Assembly: GCA_026874595.1 (NCBI GenBank) | Contig: CM049307.1 | Coordinates: forward strand, 36,996,862 to 37,060,861 | Reading direction: 5' to 3' | DNA length: 64,000 bases | Origin: Sipunculus nudus | Taxonomy: Eukaryota; Annelida; Sipuncula; Golfingiida; Sipunculidae | Shown: piece by piece, positions 32,003 through 43,912 of the stretch | Layout of the letters: each line of letters opens with the position of its first letter | Numbering within the stretch: the first letter of the stretch is position 1 | Translations under genes and position numbers: made by a program | Notes under the pieces: model-generated | Told to the model about the DNA's origin: nothing | Databases searched by the model: none | The model's input: the letters and a program-made list of their open reading frames with translations, nothing else

Positions 32003-35000
32003 GTCGTCTTTTCTTGCAGTCTATTCAGTCATAGGCGACAGTCCTTAACATCAAAAGTAATCTAAAATGATTTATATCTACTTCGAAAGATAACAAAGGG
32101 TCATGGCGAGCTATTTTCTGAGTGCCACAGGCAATATTAAATGTTTGGACTTCATAAGGTCAGTTTTTATTAATGTTCAAGATTTTTTAAAGAATATCTT
32201 GCTTTTGATGGAAACCAACGCGTATTTAAATATACAGTATTACGGGAATTTATGACACAGCCATTTGAGTTTCCTCAAAATGAAATCCACAACAGAATAT
32301 ACGTTGGAATTGCGCTGAATTACCGCCTGGTTTAACTCTAGTATTTGCCCGCTTGTCACAGAACTCTCACTGTGCTCTCAATCTGGGTTCTTTCACACCA
32401 CTTCAAATAAAGCAGACAAGCTAGGGATTCCAACATAACGGCTTTAATTCAGTAATTTCAAAGTTCATATAGAAGACTACTTCATGGCTCAGAATTTGTG
32501 TAACAGCTAATTCTGTGACACTGTTGACTGGTTAACAGTCACTTATTCTACACTTCTCGCCGACTAACGAATCCACGTCCACAATTCTCCAGACCGTCTC
32601 TTACTGGATATAGTAAACATACAAAGCTTCTGAATATCGCTGTCAATAAATTATCCTTTTGATTTATAAATTAGCTTTTTTTTTTATAAATGACAAACAC
32701 AGCTAGATAATTCTACTCTTTCTTGATTGTTCAGCATGTTTTCGACATGTGACTTATGGCAAGAATATATCAGATTAAATATATATGATTCGTGAAAAAA
32801 AAACTAATTTTCTGGTTCTTTCTGGAAAGTTTAGCCTGTATATTTACACGTTGCAGCATCTTGAACAATCTATAAGACATCCATGCAAAACGACAAATTC
32901 CAATCAGGATTGCCTTACTTATTTTGAACAAACCGCCCACATGGCATATCTATGTCATTTCATCAAATCACAACACAATGACCTTCATTACTCTAAATCC
33001 TAGGTGTAACAGAACTTCAGCATCTGTGTCACCTCTCTAGGCAAAATATAGTCCGATTCATACGGACTCAATGTTATTAGGCCCTGCCATATATTGAGTC
33101 CGATATCCGATAAGGTGAGAGTTTCTACAATATAAGCGTCAGACTACACACTAATCAATGCCCTTATAACCAAAATGAACAGGTGTTATCCCAATAGTCC
33201 CGTGCTAGCCCATCACCCTTCGAAGTTGGCTTGTTTAAACAAGTGTAAAAAAACTGGCTTTCAGTCCCTGGAGTCAGTGAGGCTCACAGTGAGGTATTCA
33301 ACTGCCTTTACTACCATGTTCTTCACTGTCCCCACTAAACTTTGTGATATTTCTGTGGTGAAAAGATCATTAAAAGTTTAAAACTGATAATCATAGTTGC
33401 ATGTTCCGTGATTCGCGCTAGGCAATTACCTTGTTTCTACCTGTCTGTTAAAACCTTAAATGACTCAACCTATCACATTTTAATATTCTACAGTTAATCA
33501 TTGCATGAATACATGAACTGATTTATGAAGTGTGAATACAACACCTACAAGTCTTTGATACGCTGGTTGTGCCTTTAAGTAACAAACTGGCTGAATAAAT
33601 GTCACAGAACACAATTAAGGAACTCTGTGAATGGTAAACCAAAATCAGCTGGAGAAATGCCTGGCTAAGAATAATTCCTACAGTATCACGAAAACGACTT
33701 TACCATATTATAACAAACATTTCTATATTTAACTTAGTGGCTATGCTGCCGTTACAGATGAAATAGCCCACCTGATACATATAAGATCGCCCAGCAAAAT
33801 ATATTACCTGCAAAGTATACATCAAACCACACATATATAGATAAAAAGTGTACAATCGTTTTATTGAATTTGAGAACGTAAAGGTTACATATACAATATC
33901 AAATTAATCAACTTAACATAATATTCATGATACTAAAAACATAAGGAGCCGCATATGTTTGGAGCTCTCTTCTTTGCAGTGCCAATAGTTCATGAATAAT
34001 TCTGGCACCAGAGATCAATTTTCTATGTTTCATCAGTTTTTCATCCAGTTTCTCACAAGAATTAAACACATCTCCTTCACTGATCATGCCTGCTGTAGCA
34101 GCATTACCAGGCTCAGGATAGAGCTACTTCTTACTGCTGAACAAGTTGAGCAATCCTAAATATAAAAAGAACAAATAAAAGACAGAATGTGACGCATGTT
34201 TTTATTTTCAGTTATACTCCCTGGAGCCCTGCAAGTACTTTGAGGTCCTGCCTCCTAGAAAATGACGTGATTTTCACAACTTTTAGAGTCAGTAGCGAGT
34301 TGGGGTAGCTAGGTGTCACACCACTAGAGAAGTGTACGCCAAGGTTCTTTTAACTGTTAAACCAACTGGCTGATATTAATGCATACGAACACTCCAAAAG
34401 ATAAATAAGGCATGATTTAACAAATAACAAATCAATATATTAAACAAAACATTCACTTACTTTTCTCTGGAGAGGCGCTCCATACATATAAGCACTGATA
34501 ATCATAAAAGTGCGTTAACCACAATATACAGAGTAGTCCCTTGTTTACACTTCTCCTGAACACATGACACACATGACATCGGAATGTTGCGTTGCACAAC
34601 TCATTGTTTGTTCGCGGTGTGTTTAGAGTATGATCAGTCCATCTTTAGATACACGGAGCTCCGACCACCAACAGTCCTTCGTTTGTGCCCGGGTATAACT
34701 CTCAAGACACAGTTCACGCAATACTCACTAATCAGCGCACAGACGATTCTACTGGTACATGCAGCTGTTATATGAATTGCAGTTTAGAATATGAAGTAAA
34801 TACCTTTCTGATAATATCAATACAATAATTATTTACATGCCTTTTACCAGGAATAAATCCGCCTCTCTTTGTGGAAGCAAAAGAGAACAGGAATTCTGCA
34901 TTCTAAGGAATGCAAGCATCTGCCATGTGGGAGGACCTTATTATGGGATGCTCCCACTTACCCGGCCCATAGTTCCAGGTTTATTCGTGCACAAGTAACT

Positions 35001-35139
35001 TTACATTTGTGAATATTCCTTAATGACATTCCTGATTCCACACCAACCCCTAATCGATTCTTCATTTTCCCATTCCCGAAATGCCGTGAAAATATCATCA
35101 GAATTCGTTAATGATTGCGTGAGTTACAATTTGAACAAA

Positions 35140-35215
35140 TTCACAAACATACACGCACGAATGAAAGGGGATGAACGCATACCCTCCTAGAGGAGGGAAT
35201 GTTGAAATGAATCAT
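35140..35215. repeat. Dispersed repeat, copy 1 (GATGAACGCAT ... CCTCC)
   Basis: GGGGATGAACGCATACCCTC followed by CTAGAGGAGGGAAT matches, in reverse orientation, CCGGGAGGGAATGCGTTCAT at about 55398-55450. The two copies share flanking ACATAC/ACACACAAACAT sequence, so they are members of one unnamed repeat family. Confidence 0.6.
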
Positions 35216-35664
35216 CACAATCATATTTATTATATAGTTATGTAAATTTATCTGCTTTGCATTTGCGTGTGTCACTTTTCGCCAATTAAGCAATATTGAA
35301 AAACACTACCAGTGTCAGTAATATATGGTAATCGCGATATTTTCGAGACAACGATATATTTATTTCCACATCTCGAAATGATAATCCGGAGTCTTCAAAA
35401 TAACATTTCATGATCCCTCAATTAAAAAAAGTCCCTATCAAAGTCCCTATCACACATCAATCACCCCACATTTTGCCTAGAAAAAATATGCATATACAGG
35501 TTTAGTTGGAGGATGTCTGGAAATTTATCCCAAAGATCACATTTCGCAGTAATCACTTCAAAAGAGTGCCCTGCTTTCAGAAATGAAAATTATGAATTTG
35601 GAATTATTTACTGTCGGGACAATTTCGATGGTCTTGGATTTTCGGGAGTCATTTGAAACTCACT

Positions 35665-35669
<5 letters not shown>

Positions 35670-35734
<65 letters not shown>
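35670..35734. repeat. (TA)n microsatellite
   Basis: About 32 TA dinucleotides. Confidence 0.95.
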
Positions 35735-35737
<3 letters not shown>

Positions 35738-36296
35738 AGGTGAAGGCAGATCGATCGTGTGTTGCTTCCGCAGGAGACGGTTCTGGACAACCAAAGCTTT
35801 GAACGTACCAGACAACCACACACAAGGGTTTAAGATACGCCCAAGAGTCTGGTTTCTTTAATATAATATACATTATATGACAACCCGTATGTATTGCTTG
35901 TGTAACAGGGGATTAAAAGATCCTCGCAACGGTTCCTAGACAGATGACTGTCTATATCCTGCTGTCTAAATTACATATGTCTGGTGAAATCACCGTGTTC
36001 TTTGAATCAATAAATCTGACTTCTAAGCGGAAGATTTGTGTATGCTGGTATACACCTTTTTCTAAGTATTGCGTTCCTTGGAGTGAAGTAATGGATTTTC
36101 TTTCAGCAACCATGTAAACAAGCTTTCAAATACGAGCCTCAAAGGACACTAAAATGAACTGCAGATGTAATCAAGGATATGACAATGTAGGAAAATTCTT
36201 CCCTTGAGGGCGTGGTGGCGCCGCCTAGGTATTTTGACCAATCAGCTTTCTGCAGGTGGGAAAAATTAGTGAACTGATTCAGTGAATGGATTCAGC

Positions 36297-36376
36297 AATC
36301 AGACATCCCCGCCATCCATGGATGACAGAGACTAACAATCAGACATCCCCGCCATCCATGGATGACAGAGACTAAC
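36297..36376 (+). repeat. 40-bp tandem duplication (two perfect copies)
   Basis: AATCAGACATCCCCGCCATC followed by CATGGATGACAGAGACTAAC is present twice, head to tail, with no mismatch, which implies a recent duplication. Confidence 0.92.
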
Positions 36377-36797
36377 AGCCTGGCAGAAGAACCCAAGGTT
36401 AAAGGTCACACCCAAACCAGACTTGCAGGGAATGATTACAAGACCGATAAGTCAGACCTCAGGTATTCCATTCTCCTGAAATGTAACTTGACATTTTTAT
36501 TATTTTTGATCGCAGGATGTATGTGGCTTATAGGTATCTCTGTCAATTGAGTGAGAATGATGATAAAATCATAAATTTACATGATACGCCCTGGAAGTAA
36601 ATTCCTGTCTTCAAGTAATACTTTAGAAAAAAATTAGTTAGGACAATGCGAATCTGCCGGCATTTCACTTCTTCTGCGTTTCTCATTTTCGGCCCAAATA
36701 TACGGAAAATATAATAATATACGCTTAATACCAGACTTTGTGCCATTTTCTTCCCAAATTCTGCCTGAGAGAGTTATGTATAAAGTCTACCAGAACG

Positions 36798-36925
36798 TAG
36801 GACGTAGCCTAATGATGTAGGTGTAGCCTAGTGACTAAGGACGTAGCCTAGTCACGTATGACGTAGTACGTAGCCTAGGCACGTAGGACGTAGCCTAGTT
36901 AGGTAGGACGCAGCCTAGTGGTTAA
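36798..36925 (+). repeat. Minisatellite of GACGTAGCCTAGT units upstream of a SINE head
   Basis: About six units of roughly 19-21 bp (ACGTAGCCTAGTGACTAAGG, ACGTAGCCTAGTCACGTATG and variants) lead directly into GACGCAGCCTAGTGGTTAAG, the A-box region of the SINE head. The unit is evidently a copy of the start of that head. Confidence 0.7.
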
Positions 36926-36990
36926 GGCGTTGGACTTTAGAGCTGAAGGTCCCCGGTTTGAATCCCGCCGGTGCCTCAATGTCATAATGG
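36908..36990 (+). mobile_element. tRNA-derived SINE head or tRNA pseudogene
   Basis: GCAGCCTAGTGGTTAAGGCG contains an A-box and CCCCGGTTTGAATCCCGC a B-box (GGTTTGAATCC), spaced as in a tRNA. The T-stem has two mismatched pairs, so it is not a functional tRNA. A possible body follows to about 37080. Confidence 0.6.
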
Positions 36991-36999
36991 TTAAATCTC

Positions 37000-39581
37000 G
37001 CTTGAACCTCAGAGATTCGCTCTAATGTTATGACTTCTGGATTATTCCTAACCCGTGCTTTAAGAACCTGAAATCCAGCAGGCTTAATAATAACATATCA
37101 TCCTCATCATGAGGATACCTTCATCCTCATTCAGTAGACAGTGCCACCAACAGGCCATCCTTTAAAAACAGTTTATAGGCACTCATTTGTTCACCCGTGC
37201 AAATGTTTTGAGCCCAATATTACTAACATCCTGTATCCGCCAATGCCATGGCACTGATTATTTAATGTAAAATCTGCTCCGACGCTTCCAAATATTAATA
37301 TATATTTACAAACGAAATACGGGACTCTCTTTTGTTCCAATAGCGTTTTACTAACCTCATTACTAATCATTATAGTAAAGGCTGCATGAGAGTAGCAAGA
37401 GGTAGACAGTCTCATTGAAATAAAACGTGAATTATTCAAAAGTCAGTTGTTTAAAAAAAACGAAGAAGTTTATTTCAGCATCACTAAGGACATTTGTCAA
37501 GGTATTTTTGGTTGCTGATCTGATCAGTCAAGGTTTGTGTAAAAAACTTGAAGATTGATAAAGGAACTATAATAACATACGCTTTCGTGCTCATCGTTGG
37601 TCATAAATACTTGTGCAGCATGGTTGCTGATTCAACTTAATTTGTTTTTGGCATTTGCTTTGGCATTATATGTTTTCTAATAATTGAGTATACCATCTGA
37701 GGTACATTGGTTTTCTCGGCCCATACATGAAAGTCTGCAAAAAAGCATTGATTAAAGCCAAAAATAAAACATAATAATTTATCCCTGTATACATGTCACC
37801 AAATTTGATAGAAGGGTATATTTTTATTTATGATAATAATCATTATTCTTGTAGAAGACATATATTCATATGCGGCTAATATTGTGCAACAGTTATAGGA
37901 ATCGAGGTCGGCAGAGACGTTAAGCATCAGTTTTATAATGAGATGAATTCGTTGTGATGATCTTGGACCATCGTATTATTGTGTAATTAATTCATCCACA
38001 AAACTCAGGCTAGAAAAAAAATTTATCAATTAAGTCCGAAGACTTGGAGCAAAAGATCGATTTTCTTTACCTTGAATAGATGGCCCTTTCCTGGTTCCAG
38101 ACATGGAATATCAGATTCATCATCAATCATTGACATATATGCTGGAATTCTGTGTTAAATTATGGACATTTTAGACTATTCCGGATTTATGTTGTAACAA
38201 ATTTATATAAAAATAGAGTATACGGATGTAAAATTTATGCGGGGAATTATTAATATTTTGAATACTCGAACTGAACCTGTATGGCCTACTGCCAATTCCC
38301 TAGGACTGTATAAGCCTATAGCTGTCCCTGATTCCTGCCCGCATGGACGATGTTGTTTTCCTGTGTATCACAGGTTATAGACTCGGTGACATGAATAATA
38401 TAATATTGTCTCTTCATGTATTAATATATGCCTTCTGGGGTAATACTACAAGACTAGTTCTTAGACTATCGGCAGCATGTGTGACCTCAACACGGAGATA
38501 TTATACTACGGCAGAGTTGGAAACAGAACACCATCATATAAAGATGTTTTGTTCTGAATGATATTACATATATCCGCTATATCCCGTACTAAAACACCGG
38601 AACATGACACGGACTGTATGCAACGTCATTAAATCAGCTTCTTATCAACTCCCATTATCACCAAATGAGACCCGCATTTGCGTGTAATTACCATACCATG
38701 TCTCTTATAACTAAGTTACGTTAAATTTACATAGTCTAAGGACGGACCCTAGTTTTTGTGTGGTGCAAGAACAAACTGATGGATTAGCTATTGGATTAGT
38801 ATTAATAAACGTGACATTATGAAGCGGGAAACCATCATTACAGGTACCTAAGGTAAGAATGTATTATTTATTAATTTATCTGTTTATTTATTTCAAATTT
38901 ATTTAATAACGAAAACCTATTCAGGTCAGTGCTGTTCTGCAGTGTTCCCCTGATGGTTGTGCATATGTACAATAAAAGTAAATTACAAACATGGTAAAAA
39001 ATGATATATCTTAATTACTCATTGTTAGATGTGACCCACAACAACGTAAGATTAAAATCAGAGTTATACAAGACATGCATAACAATTAGATTTCAGGGAA
39101 ACATAAACGTACAAGATCATATGAAAAATGTATGCGAATGTATGAAATGCACATTATTCATTCTATGCAATCACATATGAAGTATACATAAAAGCATGGT
39201 GATTAAAATATGCAGATGATTAAATCTTGAAACTCAGAGACGAATGCTTCAATTGTCATTTGTATGTTTAGATGTTTATAATCCTCAATATATATTTTTT
39301 AAAAAGTATACAAAAGTAACGGTTATCCTGTTGCTTTGACCGATAAGGTCTGCTGATTATTTATGATTTTTTTTGTAACTCCCCGATCCTCTCTGCTGTG
39401 AAAAACTTCTATGTGTGACACGCGCCATACTTACCCAATGCATGTGCATATACAATAACCGACGTGACTTTGTATTGGGGAATTAATGATGATCGCTTAA
39501 GAGCATAAGGCCGACTGCGGTACGAATTTGTTGAAGCAATATAAAACCTTGGTTGAAGCAATATAAAACCTTGGTCTAGGG

Positions 39582-39630
<49 letters not shown>

Positions 39631-40758
39631 TGAAATTTTTAACAGAACTATTAGCTGTTCATTTAAATCATGTCAGATATCAAAGAAATCACTGAAATAT
39701 TCCTCGTTTTCTAAGACTATAATTGGATGAATCTTGCATCTTTGGTTCATGAATTATTCCTTTGATCATTCGACTTGAGTCAAAATATATCCCAGCAAAA
39801 TTCCGTCTCCAGCCTTCACAGCTAAATGTGTCCTTTTTATGTTGGAATGATTAAGCTCGATCGAGGACTTGCATTAATTTAAAGTGAAGATTGTTCATTA
39901 TGCATAGACAAGGTAAATAATAACAATGTCAAAAAATTTAAAAAAAGGAACTGTATCTTCGATGCAATGAGAAATGCCACAAAAATGACATGAGGGAATA
40001 CGCTTGAAGATGAATGTTTGTTCTATCTGCTTTGACATTAAAGAGTCTGGAACACTGGGTCTGGAATATTGAGTGAGTAAGTCTTAGAGTGATACAATGA
40101 TGATTAAATTGCCATGTTTATTGAATCGAGGTCCTGTAGCTTGTATTAATAAATGTAGTTATTTATTTAATTGCATTAGCGATTACTTCCTACACATGAA
40201 TTTCTGAATGTTTACCCAGACTTATGTAGACATATATTAATCATGTATAGATCTTAAATGACTTACCAGTTGGCAGGGATTGCAAAAATCGCAACATCAG
40301 TGTTTAAATTTGTATTTTACCTTGATTTTGCGTACACTGTTTTGACTGTAGTTAAGACTTTGATACATTGCCTCAAACTATTTTGAATTACGAGTCGCTG
40401 TAAGTTGACCAGAATGATATTATACCAACAGGATATCAATGATTCAAAAATGCTCTAACTTAGTTTCATGAGAAAATATTTTGTTTACAGAGTTATGCCC
40501 AAACAAAGAAAATAACGATAGAAAAGGATACAATTTAACTTTGCTTATTAGTGATACTGTTATACATGAGCCATGAAAATATATTCATAAATAAAACATG
40601 AAATGTTAATAAAATGTAAAAATGTGTAGAATTAGTTTATCATGAGCAGATAAGGGAAGATAATTTTTAAATTTTTAATTGGTTTTCAAAAGATGAATCA
40701 TATTGATTAAATATTAATTAAAAATATTAATTTAAACAAGTGACCCATGGGTCATGAC
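37000..40758. other. Intergenic, no supported gene
   Basis: AT-rich. Contains a perfect 22-bp duplication (39531-39574) and a (TA)n tract (39582-39627). No coding signal seen. Confidence 0.5.
39531..39627. repeat. 22-bp duplication followed by (TA)n
   Basis: TTGAAGCAATATAAAACCTT plus GG occurs twice without mismatch (39531-39552, 39553-39574), followed closely by about 23 TA dinucleotides. Confidence 0.9.
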
Positions 40759-41943
40759 GCTCAGCTGACTGGGAAGAGATTCATAAAAGGAAATTTTATC
40801 ATCTGAATGGTAGTATATACCCATTCAACTGAAGCATCAAACAGATTAACCAACAGGCCAAGATTGTATCTGTATTTATATATCTCAAAAATAGAGAAAA
40901 AATGCATAAAAAATACAGGTGGCTCCAGCAGTCTGCAGAAACTAATAAAAAGACTTAATGGTCAATATGCAGGCAAAGAATCATGGTGATCTCTGCATTA
41001 GTTGTTCAGATACTTCAGCTTTTGTATCAAATTTTCCATTATTCTTAGGAATACTTCTGAGTCCTATAGCTTGAAGCATATGGATAACAGAGACCTAATT
41101 TCAGATTTCCACAGACACTCTTCATGGGCCTCCTTGCATGACAAGAATGAAGATTCTAGGTCCAGTTGTTACAATTTATGCCATGTAAACAGATGACAGC
41201 ATCCTTAAAGGTCTCAAAAATAGAGAAAAAAATTCGAAAAATTGAATAAAATATAGGTGGCACCTCTAGTCTGTAGAAACTGATGAAACACTCCATAATC
41301 AATATCCATGCAAAGAATCATGGTGATCTCTGCATCAGTTGTTCAGATACTTCAGCTTTTGTATCAAATTTTTCATTATTCTGAGGGATACTTCAGAGTC
41401 CTATAGCTTGAAGGATATGGGAAACAGAGACCTAATTTCAGGTTTCCACAGACACTTTTCATGGGCCTCCTTGCATGACAAGAATAAAGATTCTAGGTCC
41501 AGTTGTTACGATTTGTACCCTTTTGACTGATAACCACATCTTTAAAGGTCTCAAAAATAGAGAAAAAAATTCGTAAAAATTTGAAAAAAATAGAGGTGGC
41601 GCATCCAGTCTGCAGAAACTGATGGAACACCTCATGATCAATATGTATGCCAAAAATCATGACCATTAGTGTTGTAGTTAATGAGATTTTGAAGTTTTTT
41701 TTATCAAATTTTCCATTATTCAGGGGGGTAATTGGGAGCCCCACAGCTCAAAGGATATGGGTAACAGAGACCTAATTTCAGGTTTCCATGGAGATTTTTT
41801 ATCGACCTCTCATAATGTCAAGTTACAAGATTCTAAGTCCAGCGGTTACGATTTATGCCAGGTTAACGGACAGACGGACAGACAGACGGAAGGCGGACAA
41901 AGAGTGATCGCTATAGCTCAGCATGACTGAAAGTCAGCTGAGC
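40759..41943. mobile_element. 1.2-kb element with GCTCAGCTGACT inverted ends and tandem ~337-bp units
   Basis: The left end is GCTCAGCTGACT (40759-40770) and the right end AGTCAGCTGAGC (41932-41943), a perfect 12-bp inverted repeat. Inside, units of about 337 bp restart at GTTGTTCAGATACTTCAGC (near 41000 and 41338), with a third diverged unit from about 41680. The right end carries GGACAGACGGACAGACAGAC and GTGATCGCTATAGCTCAG. Related right-end sequence recurs at about 51840-51935 and, inverted, at 45020-45075. Confidence 0.72.
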
Positions 41944-42548
41944 TAAAAAACGAATACCATATGTAATAATACCATGGCGTGGATTTAATTTAATTTTTCG
42001 AGCATTACAAATAGGTTTTTTTTAAATATTTACCTTACCTACCAACCGACCAACTCTTTCCAAATGAGATAAACAGTCAAAAAACTGTAAGTGAATACTG
42101 AATGCCGATACCTATCCTACCCCCCCCCCCCCCCCGGAAAACAAATGATTACCGACCTTTCATTTTTATTGAAATACTGATTAAAAATATATTTTGAAAT
42201 AGATGAATGTTAGAAATTAACTTTCAAACTTATGATCAGTCGAGGCGATTTCGTTGAGGCGGTTGCTGGAAGAGTATATATGACAATTATTTTTATGGAA
42301 TATAATAATTTATTAATAATACAGTTACAACCAAATTAGAGGTTATGACTGTCAGCGTGATTAAATGACGTCATCAAAGGGGATCTGATAAGGGGAAAGC
42401 ATACAGATTACAGGTTCAGAGTACACTGCATGCTTCTGGCAATAAAAAAATTGAATTATTGTATGAAAATTGCTTATTGGTTTTACAGATGCAAGCACTG
42501 TTTTGCAGTAAGACTGAAACTGGATCTTTGATAACAAGTAAAAAATCA

Positions 42549-42666
<118 letters not shown>

Positions 42667-42908
42667 ACAGATCTTTAGCATGCATGCATGCACTTGTGTG
42701 TTAAAAAACATGACGTCAAGCCCAGTCTGGATTGGAAAGGTTCCGATTTTTTTCTGGCGTGTACGGTACTGGTATTTATTGTCATGTTCTACATATTATT
42801 AAAAAAATCTTTAATAATTTTATGACTAAATCTGAGAGTTGAAAAAAGTTCATAACTAGAGCAGAGAGAGTACGTAATTTGTACTAATGCTAGGCATGCT
42901 AGCCACCC

Positions 42909-43116
42909 AGGGGCGGATCCAGAATTTAGGAAAAGGAGGCGTCCAACCGAGGCGGACTACTTTTGGCCGCAATATTTTGTCTGAAACCCTTCATAAAAGC
43001 TTGCATGATGCTCAAGCATATAAAACAAAATTTTTAAAAGGTCAAAAGTCATCAACCTTACGGTGTGACGTCTCCCTCACTGTCCCCCCCCCCTTCAGAA
43101 CCCAATGTATCCGCCC
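42909..43116. mobile_element. Short MITE, GGATCC family, copy 4
   Basis: The left end is CAGGGGCGGATCCAGAATTT and the right end AATGTATCCGCCCATG. The interior shares the AGGAAAAGG start with copy 3. Confidence 0.6.
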
Positions 43117-43851
43117 ATGAAATCCTTGCAGCGTAGACTGATTTTAATGGAACGCTTTTTGTTCATCTTTAATGTTCTGGCGGCTCGTACGTAAAAGCAG
43201 CCAGTGTATGGGTTCATTTTCAGTTGGAAAACGGCTGACAGCCTTACAAGAACTCCATGGAGCTGCCGGTGGAATGTCCTCCGCAGCAGAGATTTCTTTT
43301 CACCTGTTATCAACGTAATATCAAACATATCAGATGGCAACCACATTTTGTTAACTAATTAAGGACAACCATTGTTATTTCTGTTGTTAACCTTTACAGT
43401 ACTATGATTGTTTCCGTTGGTAACCTTCACAACACCCGCAGTAATAAGCCCGCTTCACTGGAACCATATCCCCAACCAAAAAACCGTGTCACATATTTTT
43501 AAAGCCCCATTACCTAATTGTGCTGAGATATGGCGTGTCTTGGGTTCCCTGGGGAACGATGATATACCTCGTTTCTAGACACATGAAACCTGTCATGTAA
43601 GCAAATGTGAAAACACAGAAAGCATTAGATCTAAGGATGGCTTGGGTTTCATAGTAAATATAGGCCGTGTGGTGGAAAGTATTGCATGCATGATGCCAGC
43701 TTCAGCGACTAGATGATAAAACACTACAACCAGAATCTGGAATATAAAAAATAGTCAATCATTTTGCACGCCATTGATCGTAATTAACCTGGGCCAACAT
43801 TTTACGTGATGCTTGCAATCAGTGGCTGGCCTTCACCGTGCAATTTCTCTG

Positions 43852-43912
43852 ATGACGTCACTTCCGCTAATGGCCCATTGTGCACGCCGGAAGTCAATAT
43901 GTTAATCTTATT
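43852..43912. promoter_or_regulatory. Promoter-like cluster: CRE plus two ETS-type sites
   Basis: A full TGACGTCA (CRE/ATF palindrome) is followed at once by CACTTCCGC, and CCGGAAGTC occurs about 30 bp later in the other orientation. Such clusters are common at animal housekeeping promoters. No adjoining gene is visible, so this is a hint only. Confidence 0.35.

Larger units (their letters stand above)
30725..36296. other. Intergenic, no supported gene
   Basis: AT-rich. Contains an (AACCC)n plus C run at about 31105-31136, a 25-nt C run at 31978-32002, part of a dispersed repeat at about 35140-35215 and a (TA)n tract at 35670-35734. Short open frames such as 33175-33381 and 34584-34775 have no domain or codon signal. 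Confidence 0.5.

Noticed and set aside
36908-36980. Functional tRNA gene
   Set aside because: A- and B-box are present, but the T-stem has two mismatches and no clean acceptor stem forms.
43095-43346. Minus-strand open frame in a less AT-rich patch
   Set aside because: Partly overlaps the end of a MITE, no recognised motif and two frames look equally plausible.
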